Shown in pieces: positions 7,919-16,108 of a stretch of 17,739 bases of DNA (the stretch's first letter is position 1; each line of letters begins with the position of its first letter). The stretch is from Pseudomonadota bacterium. Its GTDB lineage: Bacteria > Pseudomonadota > Gammaproteobacteria > Steroidobacterales > Woeseiaceae. The notes beneath the pieces are model-generated. The model saw only the letters and a list, made by a program, of their open reading frames with translations. It was not told the DNA's origin and searched no databases. The stretch lies in the NCBI GenBank assembly GCA_022567775.1, contig JADFGH010000003.1, forward strand, positions 1 to 17,739, read 5' to 3'. Made by a program: the position numbers and the translations under genes.

Positions 7919-7986
7919 TATTTATGCTGATATTACTCTGCTTCGCACCGCTGGTAGACTGGGACAGGCTATTCGAGGAGCAGTTT

Positions 7987-8790
7987 ATGAGTGACCGGGT
8001 CAGGGTGGAGATCGAGAATGCCGTTGCCACTGTGATGTTGAATCGCGCCGACAAGCACAATGCAATCGATATGGCGATGTTCGAGGCGCTAAGCGAGGTT
8101 GGCGATTCGCTAAGGGATGCAGCGTCTGTGCGCGCGGTCGTGTTGCACGGCGCCGGAGAGAATTTCTGCGCCGGCATCGATGTCTCGGTGTTCGGCGGGG
8201 AGGGCATTGGCGTAGTTGGCCACAAGCTGATGGATCCCCGCAAACGATCACCAGCGAACCTGTTTCAGAGTGCAGCCTGGGTCTGGCAGGAGATCCCCGT
8301 ACCTGTGATTGCGGCATTGCATGGTGTTGTGTTCGGGGGCGGCTTGCAAATCGCGCTGGGCGCTGACATTCGCTATGCCTCGCCCGATGTCCGGATGTCG
8401 ATCATGGAGATCAAGTGGGGACTTATCCCGGATATGGCAATCAGCAGCACCGCGCGCCACATATTGCCAGGTGACAAATTCAAGGAACTGGCTTTCACGG
8501 GGCGGATCGTCAATGGCCACGAAGCGGAGGAGATGGGGCTGGTCACGTCATTGACCGACGATCCTCTGGAGGCTGCCCAATTACTGGCCCGCGAAATCGC
8601 CGGCCGGTCACCCGACGCAATTCGCTCCATCAAGAGACTGGTCAACGACTCCTGGCAGGCCGACGCTCCGGCGTCAATGCGCCGCGAAGCCGAGCTGCAA
8701 CTGGCAATAATGGGCGGCGCGAACCAGGCGGAGGCGGTTGCGGCCAACAGGGAGCAAAGAGTCCCCGATTTCAGGGATCCGGAGCCATGA
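7987..8790 (+). CDS. Crotonase-family enoyl-CoA hydratase/isomerase
   Basis: This 267-residue crotonase-fold enzyme acts on acyl-CoA thioesters. The oxyanion-hole segments are FCAGID (60-65) and GGG (117-119). At the two hydratase catalytic positions it has Gln121 (GGGLQIA, where hydratases have Glu144) and Glu141 (MEIKWG, matching Glu164). Eight residues after Glu141 it has Asp149 (LIPDM), the place of the catalytic Asp204 of dienoyl-CoA isomerases. It may therefore be an isomerase or atypical hydratase rather than a standard enoyl-CoA hydratase. The ATG at 7987 has a good GAGGAG about 6 nt upstream; the open frame extends further left but runs through a REP element. It could supply a beta-oxidation step for the surrounding acyl-CoA genes, and is not clearly the LiuC hydratase. 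Confidence 0.9.
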   Translation: MSDRVRVEIENAVATVMLNRADKHNAIDMAMFEALSEVGDSLRDAASVRAVVLHGAGENFCAGIDVSVFGGEGIGVVGHKLMDPRKRSPANLFQSAAWVWQEIPVPVIAALHGVVFGGGLQIALGADIRYASPDVRMSIMEIKWGLIPDMAISSTARHILPGDKFKELAFTGRIVNGHEAEEMGLVTSLTDDPLEAAQLLAREIAGRSPDAIRSIKRLVNDSWQADAPASMRREAELQLAIMGGANQAEAVAANREQRVPDFRDPEP

Positions 8791-8902
8791 AATCGGCCCG
8801 GCGACACAGTAAGATCGGGCCCTGATGAATGGAACTTGCAGGTAGTCGGGGGACTCCAATCCTGCACAGACAGCAAATGTTTTGTTGCCAGAAGAGAGCA
8901 CA

Positions 8903-9616
8903 TTGAAAATCAGGACGGCACTCATAGTGGGCTTGCTAGCGGCTTTTTTCTGTGTGCCGGTGCAGTCGCAAATGTACAAACCCTTTCCCGGCGAATCGGC
9001 AGACCAGCGAACGCTTCAGATACAGAAACGAGTAGATGAGTTGTATGACGCTGGCGATTACAAGCGCGCACTATTTATTTATGAGAAAGATCTTGCACCA
9101 CGTGGTGACAAGTATGCGCAGTACATGGTCGGTTTTATGTACGTCACTGATGCACACAATGTGCCGCAAGACACAGCCAGAGCGCTGGCCTGGTACCGCC
9201 TGGCTGCAGAGCGCGGCAATGATGTGCTGGAGGGGGCCCGGGATGAACTGGCAGCAACACTGACGCGGGATGAAATAGACGCGTCCAATCAAATTTTTCT
9301 CGATTTGCTGCAGAAGATTGGCGACACCAGGCTGCTCATGAAGCTGATTCAGAGGGACATGAATACTCTCAGAAGTCGAACCGGGACGCACATACCGGGA
9401 TCGAGAATTTCAGGACCAATGCAAATTGTCAGGCCGTCTGGTATGCCTGAGAATCCGAATTATTATCGAGATATTCGCCTGCGCCTTGAAGCACGACTCA
9501 ACTATCTCGAAACAAAAGTCGAGATAAGTGATATTACACTCGAGTCTGATTACGACGGGCTTCGAATGTTCCAGGAGCAGGTCAAATCAGAACTCGCGGC
9601 GCTCGGGATTCCTTAG
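8903..9616 (+). CDS. Secreted Sel1-repeat protein of unknown function
   Basis: I do not recognise a specific family. From a TTG at 8903 the product is 237 residues: a signal peptide (KIRTALIVGLLAAFFCVPVQSQ, residues 2-23), a tetratricopeptide-like helix pair (VDELYDAGDYKRALFIYEKD) and one clear Sel1-type repeat (YAQYMVGFMYVTDAHN then ARALAWYRLAAERGN, about 71-106). The C-terminal half is charged, probably helical (RDIRLRLEARLNYLETKVE) and may be a coiled coil. It is probably periplasmic, perhaps a protein-protein adaptor. I preferred TTG 8903 because AGAAGAGAG lies 4 nt upstream and the signal peptide then begins correctly; TTG codons at 8882 and 8885 are alternatives. It is convergent with the TetR gene, with a REP-like element between. 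Confidence 0.72.
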   Translation: MKIRTALIVGLLAAFFCVPVQSQMYKPFPGESADQRTLQIQKRVDELYDAGDYKRALFIYEKDLAPRGDKYAQYMVGFMYVTDAHNVPQDTARALAWYRLAAERGNDVLEGARDELAATLTRDEIDASNQIFLDLLQKIGDTRLLMKLIQRDMNTLRSRTGTHIPGSRISGPMQIVRPSGMPENPNYYRDIRLRLEARLNYLETKVEISDITLESDYDGLRMFQEQVKSELAALGIP

Positions 9617-9622
9617 AGCGCC

Positions 9623-9675
9623 TGCAGGAGCCCGCCTGTAGGAGCCCGCCTGTAGGAGCCCGCCCCAGCGGGCGA
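9623..9675 (+). repeat. REP-like element with triplicated 14-bp head
   Basis: A 14-bp unit, TGTAGGAGCCCGCC, occurs three times head to tail (9623-9636 with one T-to-C change, 9637-9650, 9651-9664). Only the last copy continues into CCAGCGGGCGA, completing the GCCCGC/GCGGGC hairpin. It fills the 66-bp gap between the convergent Sel1 and TetR genes and may serve as a bidirectional 3'-end structure. Confidence 0.85.
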
Positions 9676-9682
9676 ATGGTTA

Positions 9683-10279
9683 TTACGTGGCTGTTGGTTT
9701 TAGTCCGGCAGTCAGAATATCCGGAAATTCCCGCACTATCTGTTTCGCCATTTTCGCATTGCCATGAAACCATTTTGGAATCCAGTTGATGGATCCCATG
9801 ATTGCGTTGCCGGTCATGCGAACGTCGCAGGATATAATGCTGCCGTCGTCTATGCCGGATTCGAGAATCTCTTCGAAACCTGTGCTGTGCCGGCGCGAGA
9901 CCGCCAGGATTTCGTTGCGGTGCGATCGCTTTAACGTCGGGATTTCACTCATTATCGCCACTGGGCCTCGTTTGCCGACCATAATTTCAACATGATAAGC
10001 GATATACAGGTACGCCTTCTCGAAGCCGTTCGCGCCGTCATTGATGCCCCGCTCCATCGCTTCACGCCCAAGTTCGGCTGCACGCAGGTAACACTGGTAA
10101 ACCAGTTCTTCCTTGTTCTTGACGTAGTAATAGAGTGCTGCGTCCGTGAGTCCGAGTTGCCGCGACACGTCCTTCAATGAGGTTCCGCTGAAGCCCTTCT
10201 GGTTAAAGCAGGTCGCCGCAGCCTTCAGGATGCGATGCCGCTGCGCTTCGAACCGGGTTTCATCTGCGACTCTTGCCAT
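9683..10279 (-). CDS. TetR-family transcriptional repressor
   Basis: This 198-residue one-component repressor has an N-terminal TetR helix-turn-helix at about residues 14-60: ILKAAATCFNQKGFSGTSLKDV, RQLGLTDAALYYYVKNKEELV. The C-terminal domain is all-helical and would bind an effector, as is usual for the family; acyl-CoAs are plausible here given the neighbours. The start ATG at 10279 has GGAGAA about 10 nt upstream. It is divergently oriented to icmF with a 180-bp shared control region that carries a perfect 8-bp-arm dyad, the expected arrangement for a repressor controlling both itself and the mutase operon. Ligand and regulon are inference. Confidence 0.92.
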   Translation of the reverse strand: MARVADETRFEAQRHRILKAAATCFNQKGFSGTSLKDVSRQLGLTDAALYYYVKNKEELVYQCYLRAAELGREAMERGINDGANGFEKAYLYIAYHVEIMVGKRGPVAIMSEIPTLKRSHRNEILAVSRRHSTGFEEILESGIDDGSIISCDVRMTGNAIMGSINWIPKWFHGNAKMAKQIVREFPDILTAGLKPTAT

Positions 10280-10349
10280 TACTCAGCTGTTCTCCGCGGG
10301 AATACCCAAAATCGGCAGTCGCTACTTGAGTTCTCTGCCTGAGTCGATT

Positions 10350-10369
10350 ATTTTAATGTAGATTAAAAT
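10350..10369. promoter_or_regulatory. Perfect palindrome between tetR and icmF, candidate TetR operator
   Basis: ATTTTAAT and ATTAAAAT are perfect inverted 8-bp arms around GTAG. The dyad lies directly upstream of the putative icmF -35 and about 70 bp before the tetR start. Position and symmetry fit the operator of the adjacent repressor. Confidence 0.6.
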
Positions 10370-10371
10370 TT

Positions 10372-10400
10372 TTGCAATGCGCGACATTATTGATTTTAAA
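10372..10400 (+). promoter_or_regulatory. icmF: Putative icmF promoter
   Basis: TTGCAA (10372-10377) and TTTAAA (10395-10400) are spaced by 17 nt, each matching 4 of 6 consensus positions. They lie about 60 bp before the icmF start, which has a strong GGAGGA ribosome site at 10445-10450. Confidence 0.35.
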
Positions 10401-10459
10401 GAACGTTTTCCACGAAAAATGGAATTTTCCGGCGCAAAACTGTCGGAGGACAACGGTCC

Positions 10460-13400
10460 ATGAGTACCGCCGTAACCGACTTACCTGAAGCTTCGGGCAA
10501 GGCCGAAATACCACCGCTTCGCTTCGTCACCGCAGCCTCGTTATTCGACGGCCACGACGCAGCGATCAACATTATGCGCCGATTGATCCAGGCGCAAGGG
10601 GCGGAAGTAGTTCATCTCGGGCATAACCGCAGTGTCGACGACATCGTGCGGGCGGCGATACAGGAAGACGCGGACGGGATCGCCGTCAGTTCCTACCAGG
10701 GTGGTCACAACGAATTCTTCCGCTACATGATTGACCGCCTGGCCGAATTTGGCGCAGCGCATATCAAGGTATTCGGTGGCGGTGGTGGCACGATCACGCC
10801 GGAAGAAATCGCCGGCTTGATGGAATACGGCGTCGAGCGCATTTATCACCCGCACGACGGCATGCAGATGGGTCTCGAGGAAATGATCAAAGACCTGGTT
10901 CGCCGAACAGAGGCAAGCCGCCGTACAACAAGTCCGCCGGTAGAATTTTCATCCGGCAATGCTGTGGATATTGCGTGCAGCATTTCAGCGATCGAAGAAG
11001 GTCTGTACAACGAAGCGAAGCTCGCGGCCTTGCGTAAGGAATGGCAGGTCAAGGCCGGGAATGTACCGGTAATTGGCATCACCGGAACCGGCGGCGCTGG
11101 AAAAAGCAGCGTCACCGATGAGATTCTGAATCGATTCCTTGCTTGTTATCCCGACATGCGGATTGCCGTTCTGGCGGTCGATCCGACACGCCGGCGAACC
11201 GGTGGCGCCCTGCTCGGTGATCGCATCCGCATGAATTCCCTGCGCTCGAATCGTATTTACATGCGATCCATCGCAACGCGACGTCAGCACCTCGCGACCA
11301 GCGAAATGCTGGCTGATCACATCCTGTTCCTGAAATCGTGCGGATTCGACCTGGTCATCGTGGAGACGGCCGGCATCGGCCAGAGTGATAGCGAAATCGT
11401 CGATATGGTGAATTTCTCGGTGTACGTCATGACCAGCGAGTACGGGGCAGCCAGCCAGCTCGAAAAAATCGACATGCTGGATTTTGCGGAACTGATCGTG
11501 CTCAACAAGTACGACAAGCGCGGGGCAGAAGATGCACTGCGCGACATTCGCAAGCAATGGAAACGAAATCACGTGCAGTTCGAGACTGCGGATGAGGACA
11601 TTCCGGTTTACCCGACGATCGCGAGCCAGTTCAACGATCCGGGAATCAGCTGGATGTTCTACCAACTGTGTCAGCGGCTCGCCGCAAAGCTCGGTCTCGA
11701 TCCTGACAAGTGGACGCCGAAAATAGACGTATCCGAGCGGGAACCGCGCGCGATGGCGATCATCCCGGGCGGCCGGATTCGCTACCTGGCCGAGATCAGC
11801 GAACAGGGTCGCGACATAAACACATCCATCCAGGTACAAGCGGCCGCGGCGAGTCAGCTGCAACATTTTCACGAAGCCCTGAAGGCTCTCGAAGATCCGC
11901 AATTGCCGGAACCGTTCGAAAAATATCCCGCAGACGCCCTTGCGGATGACAAGGACCGGTCGATCCTGACGTTGCGCCAGCGCTACCAGGAAGCCATCGG
12001 CGAAATAAGTGCCGAGGCTTTGACCTTGCTGCGGGAATGGCCGGCGCGCAAGGAGAGCATAAGGACGGAAAGCTACAGCTACGAAGTACGCGGCAAGAAA
12101 GTAACTGGCGCCAATTACAAGGAAAGTCTCAGTCATCAGAAGATACCCAAGATCGCGGCGCCGAAATTCAGCGACTGGGGAGAATTACTCATCTTCCTGA
12201 TGAAAGAAAACCTGCCGGGCGCTTATCCGTACACGGGTGGTGTCTACCCTTATCGCAGGCTGGGCGAAGATCCGACCCGGATGTTCGCAGGAGAAGGCAC
12301 GCCGGAGCGAACCAATCGCCGCTTTCACTATTTATCCAAAGGCCAGGATGCGGCCAGGCTGTCCACGGCATTCGATTCCGTAACCCTGTACGGCGAGGAC
12401 CCACACGAACGGCCTGATATCTACGGCAAGGTCGGCAACTCGGGTGTTTCCATCGCCTCTGTCGATGACATGAAGAAGCTGTATTCCGGCTTCGACCTGT
12501 GTGATCCGTCGACCTCCGTCTCGATGACGATTAACGGGCCTGCGCCGATGATCCTGGCGTTCTTCATGAATACGGCGATCGATCAACAGGTCGAGAAGTA
12601 CCTGAAGGAGTCGGGCGAGTGGCAGGCAGCGCAGAAGAAAATCGATGCTCATTTTTCGGGCAAGGCACGGCCGAACTACGTTGGTGAGCTTCCCCCAGGC
12701 AACGACGCACTGGGTCTGGGCCTGCTCGGCATCTCCGGCGACAAGCTTGTATCGGCGGAAATCTACGAACAAATCCGGCAACAAACTCTGGCAGCGGTGC
12801 GGGGGACGGTACAGGCGGACATCCTGAAGGAGGACCAGGCGCAAAACACCTGTATTTTCTCCACCGAGTTTGCGATGAAGATGATGGGCGACGTCCAGCA
12901 ATACTTTATCGACAACAAAGTGCGTAACTACTACAGCGTATCGATCAGCGGCTATCACATCGCCGAAGCTGGTGCGAACCCGATCAGCCAGCTTGCATTC
13001 ACACTGTCGAACGGTTTCACGATCGTCGAGTACTACCTCGCACGTGGCATGAACATCGACGACTTCGCCCCCAACTTGAGTTTCTTTTTCTCGAACGGCA
13101 TGGATCCGGAATATTCGGTCATTGGCCGCGTGGCCAGACGCATCTGGGCGCGCGCGATGCGCGAGCGTTATGCTGCGAGCGCGCGCAGCCAGATGCTCAA
13201 GTATCACGTGCAAACCTCGGGCCGCAGCCTGCATGCGCAGGAGATCAGCTTCAACGACATCCGCACCACCCTGCAGGCCTTGTATGCCATGTTCGATAAC
13301 TGCAACAGCCTGCACACCAACGCATTTGACGAAGCCGTCACTACCCCGACCGAGCAGTCGGTGCGGCGTGCCGTGGCCATCCAGATGATCATTTCGAAAG

Positions 13401-13903
13401 AACTGGGCCTGAACTATTGCGAGAATCCGTGGCAGGGTTCGTTCATCATCGACGAATTGACTGACCTCGTTGAAGAGGCGGTGTATAGAGAATTCGAGCG
13501 GATTTCCGAACGCGGTGGCGTGCTCGGCGCGATGGATACGATGTATCAGCGCGGCAAGATCCAGGAAGAGAGTCTTTACTACGAGTCCCGGAAGCACGAC
13601 GGCTCATACCCGCTCGTTGGCGTCAACACATTCCTGCCCAGGGAAGGCCAGGAGGATGAGGTGCACGATCTTGAGCTGATTCGATCGACCGAGTCCGAAA
13701 AACAGGACCAGATCGACCACCTCAGGGCATTTCAAAGGACACATGGCGAAGAGAGCCCTGGTGCTATTGCCAGCCTGCAGGATGTCGCCCGCAATCGGGG
13801 CAACGTGTTCGCAGAACTAATGAATACGGTCAAGTGCAATTCCCTGGGTCAGATTTCGGCGGCGCTGTACCAGGTTGGGGGCGAATATCGCCGTAACATG
13901 TGA
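10460..13903 (+). CDS. icmF: Fused isobutyryl-CoA mutase (IcmF)
   Basis: This 1147-residue adenosylcobalamin enzyme interconverts isobutyryl-CoA and n-butyryl-CoA; characterised IcmF proteins also act slowly on isovaleryl-CoA/pivalyl-CoA. Three parts are visible. (1) A B12-binding domain (about 20-150) has DGHDAAIN with the cobalt-ligand His32, SSYQGGH and a Gly-rich GGGGG. (2) A MeaB-like G-protein chaperone (about 200-415) has Walker A GTGGAGKS (209-216), VETAGIGQ and NKYD (349-352). (3) A TIM-barrel mutase domain (from about 570) has RMFAGEG, QNTCIF and [13 protein letters not shown]. The substrate-selecting residues are Phe609 and Gln795, as in isobutyryl-CoA mutases, where methylmalonyl-CoA mutase has Tyr and Arg. 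The length is somewhat over the usual 1,090 or so. It is the first gene of a probable five-gene operon and divergent from tetR. No frameshift was seen. Confidence 0.95.
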   Translation: MSTAVTDLPEASGKAEIPPLRFVTAASLFDGHDAAINIMRRLIQAQGAEVVHLGHNRSVDDIVRAAIQEDADGIAVSSYQGGHNEFFRYMIDRLAEFGAAHIKVFGGGGGTITPEEIAGLMEYGVERIYHPHDGMQMGLEEMIKDLVRRTEASRRTTSPPVEFSSGNAVDIACSISAIEEGLYNEAKLAALRKEWQVKAGNVPVIGITGTGGAGKSSVTDEILNRFLACYPDMRIAVLAVDPTRRRTGGALLGDRIRMNSLRSNRIYMRSIATRRQHLATSEMLADHILFLKSCGFDLVIVETAGIGQSDSEIVDMVNFSVYVMTSEYGAASQLEKIDMLDFAELIVLNKYDKRGAEDALRDIRKQWKRNHVQFETADEDIPVYPTIASQFNDPGISWMFYQLCQRLAAKLGLDPDKWTPKIDVSEREPRAMAIIPGGRIRYLAEISEQGRDINTSIQVQAAAASQLQHFHEALKALEDPQLPEPFEKYPADALADDKDRSILTLRQRYQEAIGEISAEALTLLREWPARKESIRTESYSYEVRGKKVTGANYKESLSHQKIPKIAAPKFSDWGELLIFLMKENLPGAYPYTGGVYPYRRLGEDPTRMFAGEGTPERTNRRFHYLSKGQDAARLSTAFDSVTLYGEDPHERPDIYGKVGNSGVSIASVDDMKKLYSGFDLCDPSTSVSMTINGPAPMILAFFMNTAIDQQVEKYLKESGEWQAAQKKIDAHFSGKARPNYVGELPPGNDALGLGLLGISGDKLVSAEIYEQIRQQTLAAVRGTVQADILKEDQAQNTCIFSTEFAMKMMGDVQQYFIDNKVRNYYSVSISGYHIAEAGANPISQLAFTLSNGFTIVEYYLARGMNIDDFAPNLSFFFSNGMDPEYSVIGRVARRIWARAMRERYAASARSQMLKYHVQTSGRSLHAQEISFNDIRTTLQALYAMFDNCNSLHTNAFDEAVTTPTEQSVRRAVAIQMIISKELGLNYCENPWQGSFIIDELTDLVEEAVYREFERISERGGVLGAMDTMYQRGKIQEESLYYESRKHDGSYPLVGVNTFLPREGQEDEVHDLELIRSTESEKQDQIDHLRAFQRTHGEESPGAIASLQDVARNRGNVFAELMNTVKCNSLGQISAALYQVGGEYRRNM

Positions 13904-13932
13904 CGCGGTCCGTACCGAAGCTGAAATGGTAT

Positions 13933-13972
13933 TGTAGGAGCCCGCCTGTAGGAGCCCTTCCTAAGCGGGCGA
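13933..13972 (+). repeat. REP-like element with duplicated head
   Basis: TGTAGGAGCCCGCC (13933-13946) is followed directly by TGTAGGAGCCC then TTCCTAAGCGGGCGA (13947-13972). The second copy can form a GCCC/GGGC stem with an altered loop. It sits between icmF and the peroxiredoxin-like gene, or inside that gene's N-terminus if translation starts at 13900. Confidence 0.8.
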
Positions 13973-13995
13973 TAACAAAAGTTGGAATCGATCTA

Positions 13996-14862
13996 TTGAT
14001 CAACGCAAAACTCAAATCGCTATTCGTATTACCTGCAGCGCTGATCAGTGTTTTGTTGCTGTTTTGGGCCCTGTACCAGGTGGTTGCCGGTGGTCCTGAC
14101 CGTAACGCCTGGATCGGTGCCGCAATTTCGGCAGTGCCGTTGCCGTTCCTGATATTGAGACTGATGATCGCCCCGGTGGAGCGCACCAGTGAGAATCTTC
14201 CGCTCCTGCTGCTGGTATCTGCCATCGGCGTAGTGATTCCGGCCTGGGAACAATTCATGGAAGGTGTTGCGGGATGGGGGCCGCTTTCCGTTGCGCTGGT
14301 CAACGCCGGCATCATGCTGCTCTACGTGTTCTGGTATTCGCGATTCGGCCGCACCGAAAGTCTGCAGCTTGGAGTTGGCTCGAAGCTCCCGGCATTCCGC
14401 CTGCAGGATTCCGCGGGCAACGAGGTGGGATCGGATGACTTTGCCGGATCGCCGGCGGTCTTGTTGTTCTATCGTGGCAACTGGTGCCCCTTATGCATGG
14501 CGCAGATCCGGGAGATTGTCAGCCGCTACCAGGAAATGCACGACATGGGTATCAAGGTTGCCCTCATCAGTCCGCAACCTGAAGAACACACGAGAAATCT
14601 CGCCGCCATGCACGATGTGCCATTCCATTTCCTGATCGACGCAGAAAACAAGCTTGCGGAAGCTCTCGGAATCGCCATCGATAACGGCGTGCCTGTGGGC
14701 GTCATGGGTGGCTATGCGCCCAACACCGTGATGCCTACTGTTGTCGTCACGAATGCCAGTGGAACCATCGTCTTTTCCGATCAGACTGACAACTATCGCG
14801 TGCGGCCCGAGCCTGATGTGTTCCTGGCAATTCTGCGCAGAAGCGGGGCGGTCGCCCGGTGA
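13996..14862 (+). CDS. Membrane-anchored peroxiredoxin-like protein (AhpC/TSA fold)
   Basis: The product is about 288 residues. The N-terminal 120 residues hold four predicted membrane segments: SLFVLPAALISVLLLFWALY, AAISAVPLPFLILRLMIA, LPLLLLVSAIGVVIPA and VALVNAGIMLLYVFWY. The rest is an AhpC/TSA thioredoxin-fold domain, beginning LGVGSKLPAFRLQDSAGNEV, with the active site FYRGNWCPLCMAQ (Cys164, Cys167). It could reduce peroxides or act as a thiol-disulfide protein at the membrane; which face it occupies is not clear. The start is uncertain. TTG 13996 with GGA about 9 nt upstream avoids translating the REP element, whereas GTG 13900 would overlap the icmF stop (GTGA) and add 32 residues encoded largely by the REP. 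It overlaps the next gene by GTGA. A redox protein in an acyl-CoA operon is unexpected, and its role there is unknown. Confidence 0.78.
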   Translation: MINAKLKSLFVLPAALISVLLLFWALYQVVAGGPDRNAWIGAAISAVPLPFLILRLMIAPVERTSENLPLLLLVSAIGVVIPAWEQFMEGVAGWGPLSVALVNAGIMLLYVFWYSRFGRTESLQLGVGSKLPAFRLQDSAGNEVGSDDFAGSPAVLLFYRGNWCPLCMAQIREIVSRYQEMHDMGIKVALISPQPEEHTRNLAAMHDVPFHFLIDAENKLAEALGIAIDNGVPVGVMGGYAPNTVMPTVVVTNASGTIVFSDQTDNYRVRPEPDVFLAILRRSGAVAR

Positions 14863-15278
14863 ATGAGCAGGTAACGAAGAGCTTTCTCGATAATCCGACG
14901 CTGTACGAAGGAACCTATCTTGCGTTCCTGGGTTTCAAGCTGACCGAATGGAAAGAGGGCTTCGCCAGGATGGAGATGACCGTGCGGCCTGAACACCGAA
15001 ATACGGTTGGTTACCTCCACGGCGGTGTGATTGCGTCATTGCTGGATATCGCCGGTGCCGTGTCAGGTAGCTTCGGTGTATCCGAAAAGATCGTCTCGGT
15101 TACCATCAATCTGAATTGCACTTACATGTCTCCGCATCGCGCCGCATCGGTGGTCGCCGAGGGCGAACTGATCCGGGCAAGCAAATCATTATTCTTTGCC
15201 CAGGCCAAATTGTTTGACCCCGAAAACAGCCGGCTATGTGCGACTGCGACCGGCACTTACAAGCGCCAGGAGCGTTAG
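14859..15278 (+). CDS. PaaI-type hotdog-fold acyl-CoA thioesterase
   Basis: This 139-residue hotdog-fold protein would hydrolyse acyl-CoA to free acid and CoA. The PaaI/YbdB-type signature is clear: NTVGYLHGGVIASLLDIAGAVSG, with Asn48, HGG at 54-56 and Asp63 on the central helix. It is followed by strands VSVTINLNCTYMSP and LFFAQAKLFDPENSRLCATATGTY. Proteins of this size work as cytoplasmic tetramers. The start is a GTG overlapping the upstream stop (GTGA, 14859-14862), indicating translational coupling with the peroxiredoxin-like gene. In this cluster it could recycle CoA from dead-end branched or aromatic thioesters; its specificity is unknown. Confidence 0.9.
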   Translation: MNEQVTKSFLDNPTLYEGTYLAFLGFKLTEWKEGFARMEMTVRPEHRNTVGYLHGGVIASLLDIAGAVSGSFGVSEKIVSVTINLNCTYMSPHRAASVVAEGELIRASKSLFFAQAKLFDPENSRLCATATGTYKRQER

Positions 15279-15317
15279 TCCGGATTGCCGGGCGGCTGAT
15301 CAGGCAAAAGGATAACC

Positions 15318-16085
15318 ATGGATCTGTTCAATCTCGACGGCAAAGTCGCGCTCATAAGCGGAGCGGGGTCCGGTCTCGGGCGGCAATTTGCAGAAACGCT
15401 GGCTGGCGCCGGCGCCTCGGTGGTACTTGCGGCAAGACGGCGCGAAAAACTTGAGGAAACTGCGGAAAGGGTCCGGGACAAGGGCGGCGATGCGATCTGC
15501 CTCGAACTGGACGTCACCGATTCACTGTCCGTAACGAACTGTATTCGGGAGACCGTCAGCGAGGCTGGCGTGCCGGACATTCTCGTGAATAACGCCGGCA
15601 TCGCAAAGCAGGCCTTTCTCACCGATATCAGTGAGGACGATTGGGACGCCGTACTCGACACCAATCTCAAAGGCGTATTCATGCTGGCGCAGGCCGTTGC
15701 GAAATCGATGATCAATGCAGATAAACCCGGAAGCATCATCAATATTGCGTCGGTTCTCGGGTTGCGAGTCAGCAAGGCGCTAGGCTCTTACATTGCCGCG
15801 AAGTCGGCCGTCGTGCAGTTGACGAAAGCGATGGCGATAGAGTGGTCACGCTACAATATTCGCGTCAACGCGCTTGCGCCGGGTTATTTCATCACCGAGA
15901 TTAACCAGGAGCAGTTTGCGGATGGCAGTGCCAGAGAATTTCTAAGACAACGCGTGCCGATGGGCCGTGTCGGAGAATTACCCGAGATCGCCGGCCCGCT
16001 GCTGTTGCTGGCATCTGCCGCCGGCAGTTATATGACGGGCAGCATCGTCACCGTTGACGGCGGTCATGTTTGCAGTTCCTTGTAA
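15318..16085 (+). CDS. SDR-family oxidoreductase, FabG-like
   Basis: This 255-residue classical SDR has SGAGSGLG (14-21), NNAG (91-94), catalytic Ser145, Tyr158 and Lys162 (YIAAK), and the C-terminal substrate loop and dimer strand MTGSIVTVDGGHVCSSL. It probably oxidises or reduces a 3-hydroxy/3-oxoacyl-CoA or related compound using NAD(P)(H). A good ribosome site, AAAGGAT, lies 5 nt before the ATG at 15318. It starts 39 bp after the thioesterase and ends 23 bp before the racemase, fitting the same operon. Unlike the SDR at 4674 it lacks the TAEPHPKLPG insertion, so the two are not recent duplicates. Confidence 0.92.
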   Translation: MDLFNLDGKVALISGAGSGLGRQFAETLAGAGASVVLAARRREKLEETAERVRDKGGDAICLELDVTDSLSVTNCIRETVSEAGVPDILVNNAGIAKQAFLTDISEDDWDAVLDTNLKGVFMLAQAVAKSMINADKPGSIINIASVLGLRVSKALGSYIAAKSAVVQLTKAMAIEWSRYNIRVNALAPGYFITEINQEQFADGSAREFLRQRVPMGRVGELPEIAGPLLLLASAAGSYMTGSIVTVDGGHVCSSL

Positions 16086-16108
16086 CCACTTCTGATACAG
16101 GTGTTCGC

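Noticed and set aside
8795..8821. GGCCCG/CGGGCC hairpin after the crotonase gene as a terminator
   Set aside because: The stem is only 6 bp with a 15-nt loop and no T-run follows; too weak to annotate.
9623..9675. CRISPR or satellite array
   Set aside because: The three 14-bp units are directly adjacent with no spacers and end in a REP hairpin, so they are a REP variant.
10985..12136. 383-codon open frame on the minus strand inside icmF
   Set aside because: It lies antisense to a perfectly recognisable IcmF sequence and its translation has no known motif; it is an artefact of GC-rich coding DNA.
12332..13597. 421-codon open frame on the minus strand inside icmF
   Set aside because: It is antisense to the conserved mutase domain, with repetitive Val/His/Arg-rich translation and no domain.
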